Assembly (NCBI GenBank): GCA_963977495.1
Contig: CAXBOT010000001.1
Location: 310,001 to 374,000 of the forward strand
Length of the DNA: 64,000 nucleotides
Source of the DNA: UBA1672 sp963977495
GTDB taxonomy: Bacteria; Pseudomonadota; Alphaproteobacteria; Micavibrionales; Micavibrionaceae
Direction of reading: 5' to 3'
The notes under the pieces were generated by a model that worked only from the letters and a program-made list of their open reading frames with translations, ran no database searches and was not told the DNA's origin. Each line of letters begins with the position of its first letter. The first letter of the stretch is position 1. The translations under genes were made by a program, and so were the position numbers. Positions 8,263 through 16,447 of this stretch are shown here, piece after piece.

Positions 8263-10971
8263 ATGACCAAATGGGTATATTCTTTCGGCAAGGAAAAAAA
8301 TGATGGCGACGCTACGATGCGGAACCTTCTGGGGGGGAAAGGCTGCAATCTGGCAGAGATGGCTTCTCTGGGGTTGCCTGTGCCTCCGGGTTTCACGATC
8401 ACGACAGAAGTCTGTACGCATTATTACGATCACAAGAATGAATATCCGTCTGAGCTAAAGTCACAAGTCGAAGTTGCGCTGAAGCAAGTTGAAAAATCCA
8501 TGGGTATGGAATTTGGCAACTCTGAAAATCCACTGCTGGTTTCTGTTCGTTCAGGTGCGCGCGTTTCGATGCCGGGGATGATGGATACGGTTTTGAATTT
8601 GGGTTTGAATGACAAGACCGTCGAGGGATTGGCGAAGAAGGCCAATGACGAGCGTTTTGCTTGGGATTCCTATCGCCGCTTTATTCAAATGTATGGCGAT
8701 GTTGTTTTGGGTGTAGATCACCACGATTTCGAAGATATTCTGGATACTTATAAGCGTGATGAAGACATTTCGCAGGATACAGATGTATCCGCGCAAGGTT
8801 GGAAAGAGATCGTTGCCGATTATAAAGCGCTTGTTGAGCGCGAATTGGGCAAGCCGTTTCCAGATGATCCGAAAGAACAATTATGGGGCGCGATTGGCGC
8901 TGTGTTCGAATCATGGATGGTGCCGCGCGCGATCACGTATCGCCGTATCAATGAAATACCTGAAAACTGGGGGACTGCGGTTAATGTTCAATCGATGGTC
9001 TTTGGTAATATGGGCAATGATTGTGCCACAGGCGTTGCGTTCACGCGTGATCCGTCAACGGGCGAGAACTTCTTCTATGGTGAGTATTTGGTAAACGCCC
9101 AAGGTGAAGATGTTGTGGCCGGTATCAGAACGCCGCAATCCTTGACAAAACAAGGCCGCGAAAAAGAGGGCAGTACTTTGCCGTCTATGGAAGAGACAAT
9201 GCCCGACGTGTTCAAGGAATTGGATGCGCTTCGTACTAAATTGGAAAATCATTACCGCGATGTGCAGGATATCGAATTCACAGTGCAGCAAGGTGATTTA
9301 TTCATGCTGCAAACCCGTACAGGGAAACGCACAGCGGCGGCTGCATTGAAAATTGCTGTTGATATGGTTGCAGAGGGTCTCATCACACAAGAAGAAGCAT
9401 TGCTTCGTATTGATCCGCAATCTCTTGATCAATTATTGCACCCGACTCTTGATCCCAAAGCCAAGCGCAATGTGATTTCAAAGGGTTTGCCTGCATCTCC
9501 CGGTGCGGCTTCGGGTAAGGTTGTGTTTACAGCAGACGAAGCAGAAATTAAGGCGCATGCAGGTGAGGCCGTTATTTTGTGTCGTCAGGAAACATCACCG
9601 GAAGACATTCACGGTATGCATGCCTCTACGGGTATTTTAACATCACGTGGCGGTATGACATCGCACGCGGCGGTGGTTGCTCGCGGTATGGGTAAGCCTT
9701 GTGTCGCAGGCGCAGGTGATTTGTATATTGATCATAAATCCAAACTGATCCGTAAAGGTGACATTGAAATTAAAGAAGGTGACATGGTCACGATTGATGG
9801 CGCAACAGGCGAAGTGATGCTTGGTGAAGTACCGACGATCAAGCCTGAATTATCCAAAGATTTTGAAGTGCTTATGAAATGGGCAGATGAACGCCGCCGT
9901 ATGGATGTGCGCGCCAATGCGGAAACCCCGCTTGATGCACAAACAGCGCGTGATTTCGGCGCGGAAGGCATCGGTCTATGCCGCACAGAACATATGTTCT
10001 TTGATGCACAGCGTATCCAGAATGTGCGTGAGATGATTTTCGCCTCCAACGAAGGTGAACGTCGCGCCGCGTTGGCAAAATTATTACCTGAACAACGCGA
10101 AGATTTTGAAAAGCTTTTTGAAATTATGCATGGTCTGCCTGTCACAGTGCGCTTACTTGACCCGCCTTTGCATGAGTTCTTGCCGCATTCACCTGAAGAT
10201 ATCACCGTATTTTCAAAAGGTGCGGGTATTGCCGAAGATCAGGTGCGCTTGCGTTTATCTGAATTGACGGAATCCAACCCTATGTTGGGGCATCGCGGTT
10301 GTCGCTTGGGCATTACCTATCCTGAAATCTATGAAATGCAGGCCAAGGCTATTTTTGAGGCCGCTGTTAATATCGAAGCCAAAACAGGGGACAGTATTAT
10401 CCCCGAAGTGATGATCCCATTGGTTGGTGATGTGAAAGAGCTTGAACTGATGCGTGCGGTTGTTGATAACGCCGCGAAGGCTGTGTTCGCAGAAAAAGGC
10501 CGCAGCGTTGAATATTTGGTCGGTACAATGATCGAATTGCCACGCGCATGTCTGACGGCGGATAAAATAGCGCAAGCTGCTGACTTCTTTAGCTTCGGTA
10601 CAAATGATCTGACGCAAACCGCTCTTGGGATGAGCCGTGATGATGCATCCAGCTTCCTGCCATATTACACCGAAAAAGGTATTTATGAGCGTGACCCGTT
10701 TGTGTCGATTGATGTCGAAGGTGTTGGCGCACTTGTTGATATCGCACAGGAAAAAGGGCGCAGTGTAAACGCGAATATCAAGCTTGGTATTTGTGGTGAG
10801 CATGGCGGCGATCCTGCCTCAGTTGCATTTTGTGAAAAGGTTGGGCTGAGCTATGTCTCTTGTTCGCCTTATCGTGTGCCGATTGCTCGCCTTGCTGCGT
10901 CACAGGCGGCAATCAAAGAGGGCAATGTAAAAGAGACGATTGTGACATTAAGCAATAAAAAGAGCGCGTAA
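8263..10971 (+). CDS. ppdK: Pyruvate, phosphate dikinase
   Basis: PPDK interconverts ATP + Pi + pyruvate with AMP + PPi + PEP. In alphaproteobacteria it supports gluconeogenesis or PPi-linked glycolysis. The start is placed at MTKWVYSFG, with AGGAG nine bases upstream; an ATG at 8233 has no such signal. Domains in order are an N-terminal nucleotide-binding ATP-grasp part (KGCNLAEMASLGLPVPPGF, SVRSGARVSMPGMMDTVLNL), the swivelling phosphohistidine domain with TSRGGMTSHAAVVARGMGKP around residues 461-480 (catalytic His in SHA), and the PEP/pyruvate TIM barrel ending with ICGEHGGDP (catalytic Cys) near 845. The length of 902 aa is normal for bacterial PPDK. All key residues are present. Confidence 0.98.
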   Translation: MTKWVYSFGKEKNDGDATMRNLLGGKGCNLAEMASLGLPVPPGFTITTEVCTHYYDHKNEYPSELKSQVEVALKQVEKSMGMEFGNSENPLLVSVRSGARVSMPGMMDTVLNLGLNDKTVEGLAKKANDERFAWDSYRRFIQMYGDVVLGVDHHDFEDILDTYKRDEDISQDTDVSAQGWKEIVADYKALVERELGKPFPDDPKEQLWGAIGAVFESWMVPRAITYRRINEIPENWGTAVNVQSMVFGNMGNDCATGVAFTRDPSTGENFFYGEYLVNAQGEDVVAGIRTPQSLTKQGREKEGSTLPSMEETMPDVFKELDALRTKLENHYRDVQDIEFTVQQGDLFMLQTRTGKRTAAAALKIAVDMVAEGLITQEEALLRIDPQSLDQLLHPTLDPKAKRNVISKGLPASPGAASGKVVFTADEAEIKAHAGEAVILCRQETSPEDIHGMHASTGILTSRGGMTSHAAVVARGMGKPCVAGAGDLYIDHKSKLIRKGDIEIKEGDMVTIDGATGEVMLGEVPTIKPELSKDFEVLMKWADERRRMDVRANAETPLDAQTARDFGAEGIGLCRTEHMFFDAQRIQNVREMIFASNEGERRAALAKLLPEQREDFEKLFEIMHGLPVTVRLLDPPLHEFLPHSPEDITVFSKGAGIAEDQVRLRLSELTESNPMLGHRGCRLGITYPEIYEMQAKAIFEAAVNIEAKTGDSIIPEVMIPLVGDVKELELMRAVVDNAAKAVFAEKGRSVEYLVGTMIELPRACLTADKIAQAADFFSFGTNDLTQTALGMSRDDASSFLPYYTEKGIYERDPFVSIDVEGVGALVDIAQEKGRSVNANIKLGICGEHGGDPASVAFCEKVGLSYVSCSPYRVPIARLAASQAAIKEGNVKETIVTLSNKKSA

Positions 10972-11010
10972 CTAACCGTTGCGTGGTCTTTTATCATAAG
11001 GAGAAAAGCG

Positions 11011-11649
11011 ATGCGTTTTGTTGTTATGTTTTTATCTGCGTATTTGATTGTCATGCCGAGCTGGAATGCGACGGCGCAGGATAATCGTTCTGCAATGTAT
11101 GACAAATGCATGGACTATAAGCAGGATACCTCTTTTTGCAAATGTGCGATCGGTCGCCCTTACAACGAGCTTTCATCTCCGCAGCAAAATAGTAGTAGCC
11201 AAACATATGCTTTACAAAACCTTGAGCGACGTTATCAAGAATCTTACGATCTTGAGATATCAAAAGGCGGCCTGACCCCTATGCAAATTGAACAAGTTTG
11301 TGATGTTGTGGATGAGTATTACGCGTTTTTGGACGGGATTGGCGTAGACTACAAAACAAGCGGCGGTAAAAAGAAAAAAACCAACGGATTACGGAATTTA
11401 TCATCAGATAACAGTGTGCTTTTGACGTTGAAGCGTACAGAACTCAACAAAAAAATCCAAGATTTGAACCATGAATTCCAACGCGGCGGTGCTTTGGGCG
11501 GTTTTTCAAATCTTAATAACGGCACTTGTCGTCTTGGTTTGGAAATTGAGTGGGAGAAAGAGGCTCTTGCAAGAAATGGGCAGCAAGTAGGCACTGTTGA
11601 TATCAGAGCATTGATGGCAAAAAGCCAACAAATGTGCGGCGGTTCATAA
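11011..11649 (+). CDS. Secreted protein of unknown function (212 aa)
   Basis: An AAGGAG ribosome site lies just before the ATG, and a signal peptide (cleavage near NATAQ) opens the protein. The mature N-terminus has a clustered cysteine pattern, DKCMDYKQDTSFCKCAIG, and more cysteines follow at EQVCD, GTCRL and the extreme C-terminus (MCGGS), so disulphides in the periplasm are likely. A short KKKK stretch lies mid-protein. I do not recognise the family. It follows ppdK by 40 bases and could be read from the same transcript. Its stop overlaps the convergent ygfZ stop by 6 bases. Confidence 0.7.
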   Translation: MRFVVMFLSAYLIVMPSWNATAQDNRSAMYDKCMDYKQDTSFCKCAIGRPYNELSSPQQNSSSQTYALQNLERRYQESYDLEISKGGLTPMQIEQVCDVVDEYYAFLDGIGVDYKTSGGKKKKTNGLRNLSSDNSVLLTLKRTELNKKIQDLNHEFQRGGALGGFSNLNNGTCRLGLEIEWEKEALARNGQQVGTVDIRALMAKSQQMCGGS

Positions 11650-12402
11650 TATGTGATCGGCGCTTTGATCTTTCAAAAGCGCGATACCCAAATCCCCGCA
11701 TGATGAGCGCATGTCACCAATAGTTATGTCGTTATGCACCAGAGCTGTTTGCGGCGCGGGGAAGGCCTCTAGCTCTAATTGTTGCGCAGTCACCGTATAG
11801 AGATGTTTTTTACCCAAACCACGATAATGCATACGCGCAGTTAATTCTTGCCCGACATAGCAGCCCTTTTCGTATGAAATGCCGTGTATTTTATCCATAC
11901 GCGCTTCATCCATAGTCGACTTTCCTATAATCAAATCGCGACTACCATCAGGGATGGTTAGGGAAATGCGGATGCTGTCCCAATCCTCGAAGGGTTGCTC
12001 CGCTATATCTTTGGGCGGCGTAAAGCTTCGATAGCCCATAGTAGGATGGCGCGGGTCTTTATGTCCAATCTCTGCGCCGATAATCGCATAAACGGTGATA
12101 TTATCCTCAAGCGTGAGACCAGCTTGCGCGCGCAATTTATACATGGTCAGTAATTTGAGTAAGTCAGAGGCACGCTGGCCACCCTCGCAATCAAGACAGA
12201 GTGTGTCCTGATCTTGCGTAATAAAAAAATCGAACAGGAATTTTCCTTGCGGGGTGAGCAGGCAGGCATACACACAGTCTTGTTGTTTTAGTAGTTCAAG
12301 ATCATTTGTGATAAGCCCTTGCAGGAATGTTTGACGCTCTATCCCCGATATTTTGATGCAGGCACGGCCCTTAAGGTTTGTGAAAAACGGTTGCTGTGTC
12401 AT
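11644..12402 (-). CDS. ygfZ: YgfZ-type folate-binding protein
   Basis: YgfZ is a tetrahydrofolate-binding relative of GcvT that takes part in assembly or repair of certain Fe-S enzymes, such as MiaB. The signature K-G-C-Y-V-G-Q-E is present (ISYEKGCYVGQELTARMHYRG, near residue 175), with the conserved cysteine intact. The N-terminal KGRACIKISGIERQTFLQGL and ITNDL also fit the fold. At 252 aa it is of usual alphaproteobacterial size. The ATG at 12402 lies only 8 bases from the divergent glycosyltransferase ATG, so promoter elements must lie inside the neighbouring coding region or one start is slightly off. Confidence 0.9.
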   Translation of the reverse strand: MTQQPFFTNLKGRACIKISGIERQTFLQGLITNDLELLKQQDCVYACLLTPQGKFLFDFFITQDQDTLCLDCEGGQRASDLLKLLTMYKLRAQAGLTLEDNITVYAIIGAEIGHKDPRHPTMGYRSFTPPKDIAEQPFEDWDSIRISLTIPDGSRDLIIGKSTMDEARMDKIHGISYEKGCYVGQELTARMHYRGLGKKHLYTVTAQQLELEAFPAPQTALVHNDITIGDMRSSCGDLGIALLKDQSADHIL

Positions 12403-12410
12403 GATATGTT

Positions 12411-13379
12411 ATGCATTTCCAATCAGATGTTAAGACGATATTGTTTATTACTTCCAGCCGGATCGGGGATGCGGTTTTGTCATCTGGCTTGCTCAAATAT
12501 GTACATGATGAATACCCGAATGCAAGGGTAACTATTTGTTGTGGCCCTCTGGCGGTATCTTTATTTGAAGGATACCCGATGATAGAGCGCATCATCCCCA
12601 TAACAAAACAAAAATATAACAAGCATTGGTATGATGTCTGGCGCCAGATTGGTGCGGTGCGCTTTGATATGGTGATTGATTTGCGGAACTCCATCGTATC
12701 GCGTTTGGTGCGGGCGCAAAAACGTTATATCTATGGATCATATGTCGATAAGCAGCAGCATAAGGTTATTCAAAATGCGTCTGTGATGAAATTACCCCAA
12801 GCATCTGCGCCGCATCTGTGGTTTACCGATTCCCAAAAAGAGGCCGCCCGTAGTTTGATTTCAGAGGGAGCACCCGTTCTTGCCGTCGGGCCGACAGCCA
12901 ATTGGATTGGTAAAACATGGGCGGAAGAACGTTTTATAGAGATCATACAATGGATGACGGATGAGGCGGGGAATATGGCTGGTGCGCGTGTCGCCGTATT
13001 TGCCGCACCGGGAGAAGAAGATGTCGCGCGCCGCGTTTTGGCCACCATCCCCACCGCAAAGCAAATTGATGTGATTGCCAAGACAGATCCCGGAACGGCG
13101 GCGGCGGCTTTGTCGTTGTGTGATTTTTATATTGGCAATGATTCCGGTCTTATGCATTGTGCGGCGGCAGTCGGTGTGCCTACTGTTGGCCTGTTCGGGC
13201 CCAGCTACCCTAATGTTTACGCGCCGTGGGGCGATCATGCGTCTTATGTTTCCACACCGCAGGGTGTTGGCGAATTGACAGCGCATGATGGTTATAATTC
13301 CAAAACATGCTCCAGTCTTATGGGCAGCCTAACGGTTGATATGGTGAAAGAGGGCATACAAAAAAAACTGGCCGGATAA
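12411..13379 (+). CDS. Glycosyltransferase family 9 (heptosyltransferase-like)
   Basis: GT9 enzymes transfer ADP-heptose to the LPS inner core. The N-terminal Rossmann motif TILFITSSRIGDAVLSSGLL begins about nine residues after the ATG, so a much later start is excluded. The second domain contains FYIGNDSGLMHCAAAVGVP near residues 236-255, then TVGLFGPS, the nucleotide-sugar binding region of the family. At 322 aa the length is typical. Which sugar and acceptor it uses cannot be told, though gmhA at 37.3 kb shows that heptose is made. No Shine-Dalgarno is visible, and the message may be leaderless. Confidence 0.9.
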   Translation: MHFQSDVKTILFITSSRIGDAVLSSGLLKYVHDEYPNARVTICCGPLAVSLFEGYPMIERIIPITKQKYNKHWYDVWRQIGAVRFDMVIDLRNSIVSRLVRAQKRYIYGSYVDKQQHKVIQNASVMKLPQASAPHLWFTDSQKEAARSLISEGAPVLAVGPTANWIGKTWAEERFIEIIQWMTDEAGNMAGARVAVFAAPGEEDVARRVLATIPTAKQIDVIAKTDPGTAAAALSLCDFYIGNDSGLMHCAAAVGVPTVGLFGPSYPNVYAPWGDHASYVSTPQGVGELTAHDGYNSKTCSSLMGSLTVDMVKEGIQKKLAG

Positions 13380-13405
13380 ACCGACCAGTTCGTAATGTCT
13401 TTTTT
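13366..13405. terminator. Terminator hairpin between convergent genes, strongest on the - strand
   Basis: AACTGG-C-CGG, a 5-base loop, then CCG-A-CCAGTT forms a stem with one mismatch. On the - strand the right arm is followed directly by a run of eight T, a textbook signal for the small secreted gene ending at 13418. On the + strand a T-run comes about 10 bases later. The hairpin overlaps the glycosyltransferase stop codon. Confidence 0.75.
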
Positions 13406-13417
13406 AACGAGGAAATT

Positions 13418-13942
13418 TTAGTTATTTAGATTGTCGTAATCGCTTCGTTCTTCTTCAAGAAGCTTATACTTACGCGCACCTTCTCTGTATTTTGTGTGCG
13501 TGTATAGGTAATTTTCATGCGCTTGTTCAGCAACATCAAACGGAACATACTTAACGCGTTCCCATCCTTTGGCAATCATACAGCCTTCAAAATCAATATA
13601 GTCCGAATGTTCGGCAAATAATTCTTTATCGCGTTCGGGGGCATCCCATCCAGCGAGGCGCGCCTCTGTGGATTCAAGAACAACACCATCCACATATTCA
13701 GGAATAGCATTTCTGACAGCGCCAAGACGCTCTAGTTCGCGCAATTCAACAACGCAGCGAGCAATGTCACGGTTCAACATTTGCTGAGCCTTTGGGCCGC
13801 GCAAATATATTGCAGAGGACGCATGAATTCTTTGCCAGTACTGGCCTTTATGTTCAATGTCGTCGTTTATGCCACCGGCAAATGAAGGAAGAGAGAATGT
13901 CAGGGCAAGGCCTAGAAATAGAAAGGAACGCATAATCATCAT
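13418..13942 (-). CDS. Secreted protein of unknown function (174 aa)
   Basis: The protein opens with a signal peptide (MRSFLFLGLALTFSLPSFAG). The extra MMI before it is optional, and ATG at 13933 is an equally good start. The mature domain contains YLRGPKAQQMLNRDIARC, a WDAPERD segment, FEGCMIAKGWERVKYVPFD and a charged C-terminal helix. Two cysteines could form one disulphide. I believe this pattern recurs as a small conserved envelope protein in related bacteria, but I cannot name a family. No neighbour suggests its role. Confidence 0.7.
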   Translation of the reverse strand: MMIMRSFLFLGLALTFSLPSFAGGINDDIEHKGQYWQRIHASSAIYLRGPKAQQMLNRDIARCVVELRELERLGAVRNAIPEYVDGVVLESTEARLAGWDAPERDKELFAEHSDYIDFEGCMIAKGWERVKYVPFDVAEQAHENYLYTHTKYREGARKYKLLEEERSDYDNLNN

Positions 13943-14042
13943 CAGAAACTTCTGTTTTGGTTACAAAATCAGTTAGAAGGATAACAAAAATAATGGTTTA
14001 GCTCAATATAATAATACAAATAATAGTCTTTTTTCATAATGT

Positions 14043-15854
14043 TTATTTTGGGGCCATCCACCAACTCTCAAGAACCACCCCGTAAATGGGGACATTTTGT
14101 GGATAAACGATGTTTTTATTGTAGGCAATATAATCGACACCTTTGTAGTAAAGGGGCACGAAAACATATTCTGATAGAGCAATTCTATCGATGATATGGG
14201 CATACAGAACCAAATCATCATAGGTTTTTGCGTTGGCAATTTTCGATGCGAAGTAATCCAGCGCAGGATTACATATACCGGAATAGTTAAATCGGGCGAC
14301 CTCATCGGCAGAGCGGCATGTCCAGTATAGTGTCTGTTCGCTTCCGGGGGACAGGGTAAAGGCATTGAAGAACGCCAGTACATCATAATCATAAATCTGC
14401 GTACGCTTTTGAAATGTTGCGCTATCAGCCATACGAATGGTCATGTGAATGCCTAATCGCTCAAGCGCACGTTGATAGGTGAGGGCGATTTTCTCATCCT
14501 GCGGCGTGGAGATCAGAATTTCAAAATCAAAGGGCTTGTGTGTATCTTTTTGAACGCGACGGCCATTAACCACAATCCATCCGGCATCTTTTAATAAGGC
14601 AGCGGCCTGTTTCAGTTTGAAACGCATGATGGTTGCCTTGCTGCCTGCTGGCGGCATTGTCGGTGAAAACACGCCATATCCTATGGAATTAAAAACCTCT
14701 GGCTGTAGGTTGTCTTTCCATGGGAGGAGTTGTTCTTTTTCCGCATCTGTCGGTTGGCGCGGCGCGGCGAGAGGGGCGTTAGGGAAAAAGCTGTCTATAC
14801 GTTTGAATTCACTGTGATACAGGTTTTTCAAAACCCAATCAGCATCAAAGGCAAGGGTTAGGGCTTTGCGCACGCGGATGTCGTCAAAGGGCGGCTTACG
14901 CATATTGAAATAAAATCCGTGGGCGCGCTCAGGTCTTTGGTGATGAACAGAATGTTGCACCATATCGGGGATCATGTCCGTATAGGCGGTTTGCCATTTG
15001 GTGACATCCCATTCGCGGCGTATATCAAGATCACCTTTCTTAAAGGCCTCCAGCGCGATTGTGTCATCTCTGAAATAATCATAGGTGACGGTGCCGAAAT
15101 TATATTGACCTTTATTGACGAATAAATCCTTCGCCCAATAATTGTCGTCACGCTCATAAGTAATATTGCGTCCCATTTCGAACGCTTTGATACGATAGGG
15201 GCCATTGAGTAGGGGCGTTTCGGTCACTGTAGAATCAAAATTACGCCCCGACCACCACTGCTTTGAGAGCACGGGCATCATAGCCAGTATCATAATGGTT
15301 TCGCGGTCATAGCCATCACCAAGTGTAAAATGAATGGTGAGGGGGGCTGTCACCTCCGCCGTTTTGACGAGCTTGTAAATGCGCCGCATATTCGGGCGCC
15401 CGTGTTCCTTGAGCGTTTCGTATGAAAATAAAACATCATCTGCGGTTATGGGCGCGCCGTCTTGGAAGCGTGCCTTTGGATTGATATGAAAGGTAATCCA
15501 TGATCTGTCCTCGGCAACCTCGACATGCTCAGAGATCAAGGGATACATGGTAAAGGGTTCATCCCATACGCGGCGCATCAAACGGTCATAGACCAGATTC
15601 ATATTTTGCGGCGCTTGCCCCTTCAGGGCGTAAGGGTTGAGCGTGTCGAATGTTCCGATCGCGGACATCTTTACCGCGCCGCCTTTGGGGGCATCGGGGT
15701 TAACGTAATCGAGGTTTGCACTGTTTGCATCGTATTTTGTTTGCCCATGCATCGCGAGGCCAAACAGATTTTGTTGCTCCTGCGCCATTGCACTTGTCAC
15801 AAAAAGCGTGAATATAAAGAATATCGTAAGAATCTGGACGTAAAATTTCATCAT
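14043..15854 (-). CDS. YejA-like peptide ABC transporter substrate-binding protein
   Basis: This is a family 5 extracellular solute-binding protein of the YejA subgroup. After the signal peptide MMKFYVQILTIFFIFTLFVT (cleavage near SAMAQ) come LDYVNPDAPKGGAVKMSAIG and TFDTLNPYALKG, hallmarks of YejA. The Cherry-core segments EPFTMYPLISEHVEVAED, TFHINPKARFQDGAPITADDV and KALTLAFDADW are also present. Relatives bring oligopeptides or microcin C across the inner membrane with YejBEF. No permease or ATPase gene is adjacent, so the partner transporter must be elsewhere. The start shares the CATG at 15852-15855 with the opposite gene. No Shine-Dalgarno is visible, but the signal peptide fixes the start closely. 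Confidence 0.9.
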   Translation of the reverse strand: MMKFYVQILTIFFIFTLFVTSAMAQEQQNLFGLAMHGQTKYDANSANLDYVNPDAPKGGAVKMSAIGTFDTLNPYALKGQAPQNMNLVYDRLMRRVWDEPFTMYPLISEHVEVAEDRSWITFHINPKARFQDGAPITADDVLFSYETLKEHGRPNMRRIYKLVKTAEVTAPLTIHFTLGDGYDRETIMILAMMPVLSKQWWSGRNFDSTVTETPLLNGPYRIKAFEMGRNITYERDDNYWAKDLFVNKGQYNFGTVTYDYFRDDTIALEAFKKGDLDIRREWDVTKWQTAYTDMIPDMVQHSVHHQRPERAHGFYFNMRKPPFDDIRVRKALTLAFDADWVLKNLYHSEFKRIDSFFPNAPLAAPRQPTDAEKEQLLPWKDNLQPEVFNSIGYGVFSPTMPPAGSKATIMRFKLKQAAALLKDAGWIVVNGRRVQKDTHKPFDFEILISTPQDEKIALTYQRALERLGIHMTIRMADSATFQKRTQIYDYDVLAFFNAFTLSPGSEQTLYWTCRSADEVARFNYSGICNPALDYFASKIANAKTYDDLVLYAHIIDRIALSEYVFVPLYYKGVDYIAYNKNIVYPQNVPIYGVVLESWWMAPK

Positions 15855-16419
15855 GAAAGTATTGATATCAAAATCCGGCGAAGTGTCCAAACCGTTTATT
15901 GAGCGCATACATCTTATACAAGGTGATATTACGCAGCAGGATACGGACGCCATTGCTATGCTTATTCCGCAGGACATGGAGTTTGCGGGGCAGATCAATC
16001 AGTCGATTATGCAGGCTGCGGGCTATGATATTGATGCGTTTATTTTAGAGCATATTTATAAACCCAGAGTTGGTGAAGTCTATGCGTTGCCTGCGGGCAA
16101 TCTTAATGCCAAACATATTCTGGTGGGGATTATGCCCTATTACAGGACAGAGTTTGACCAAAACGATTCGCATTTATCGGGGGCTGTGCGCAGTATTATG
16201 GAACTGGCGCGGTGTATGTTATTGACGAGCATATCTTTTCCACCGCTATTTTCCGGTAAGAAGGGCTTTGCGAAGCCCAAAGCGGCGCGGCTGGTTTGCC
16301 AGGGGATTAATGATCGTATGCAAGATGCCTTTGAAGACGTCAGAATTGTGTGTTCTGACGAAGCCTCTATCGAGATTTTTGATCGTAAGCTTAGAATTTT
16401 GGGATGGGACGGCGGATAA
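15853..16419 (+). CDS. Diverged macro-domain protein
   Basis: IERIHLIQGDITQQDTDAIA matches strand 1-2 of macro (Appr-1-P-processing) domains. Later come VGEVYALPAGNLNAKHILVG in place of the usual 'T-x-g-y-L-x-ak-IIH' strand, and SISFPPLFSGKKGFAKPKAA, which matches the phosphate-binding glycine loop. However, NAAN after the first strand is replaced by MLIPQ, and the GGGV loop by FAGQ. Canonical macro domains bind or hydrolyse ADP-ribose with those loops, so catalysis is uncertain. A GTG at 15880 is an alternative start that would remove the shared start site. The 188-aa length is that of a single domain. Confidence 0.72.
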   Translation: MKVLISKSGEVSKPFIERIHLIQGDITQQDTDAIAMLIPQDMEFAGQINQSIMQAAGYDIDAFILEHIYKPRVGEVYALPAGNLNAKHILVGIMPYYRTEFDQNDSHLSGAVRSIMELARCMLLTSISFPPLFSGKKGFAKPKAARLVCQGINDRMQDAFEDVRIVCSDEASIEIFDRKLRILGWDGG

Positions 16420-16442
16420 AACGTACCCGCGCATCCCATTTT
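16400..16442 (+). terminator. Possible terminator of the macro-domain gene
   Basis: TGGGATG pairs perfectly with CATCCCA 25 bases later, and GC-rich inner arms could extend the stem. Only four T follow. It spans the stop codon of the macro-domain gene and lies before the convergent kinase stop. The weak T-tract makes this tentative. Confidence 0.4.
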
Positions 16443-16447
16443 AATAT

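Noticed and set aside
9732..10803. Long antisense frames inside ppdK
   Set aside because: They arise from codon bias of a conserved gene and encode no recognisable domain.
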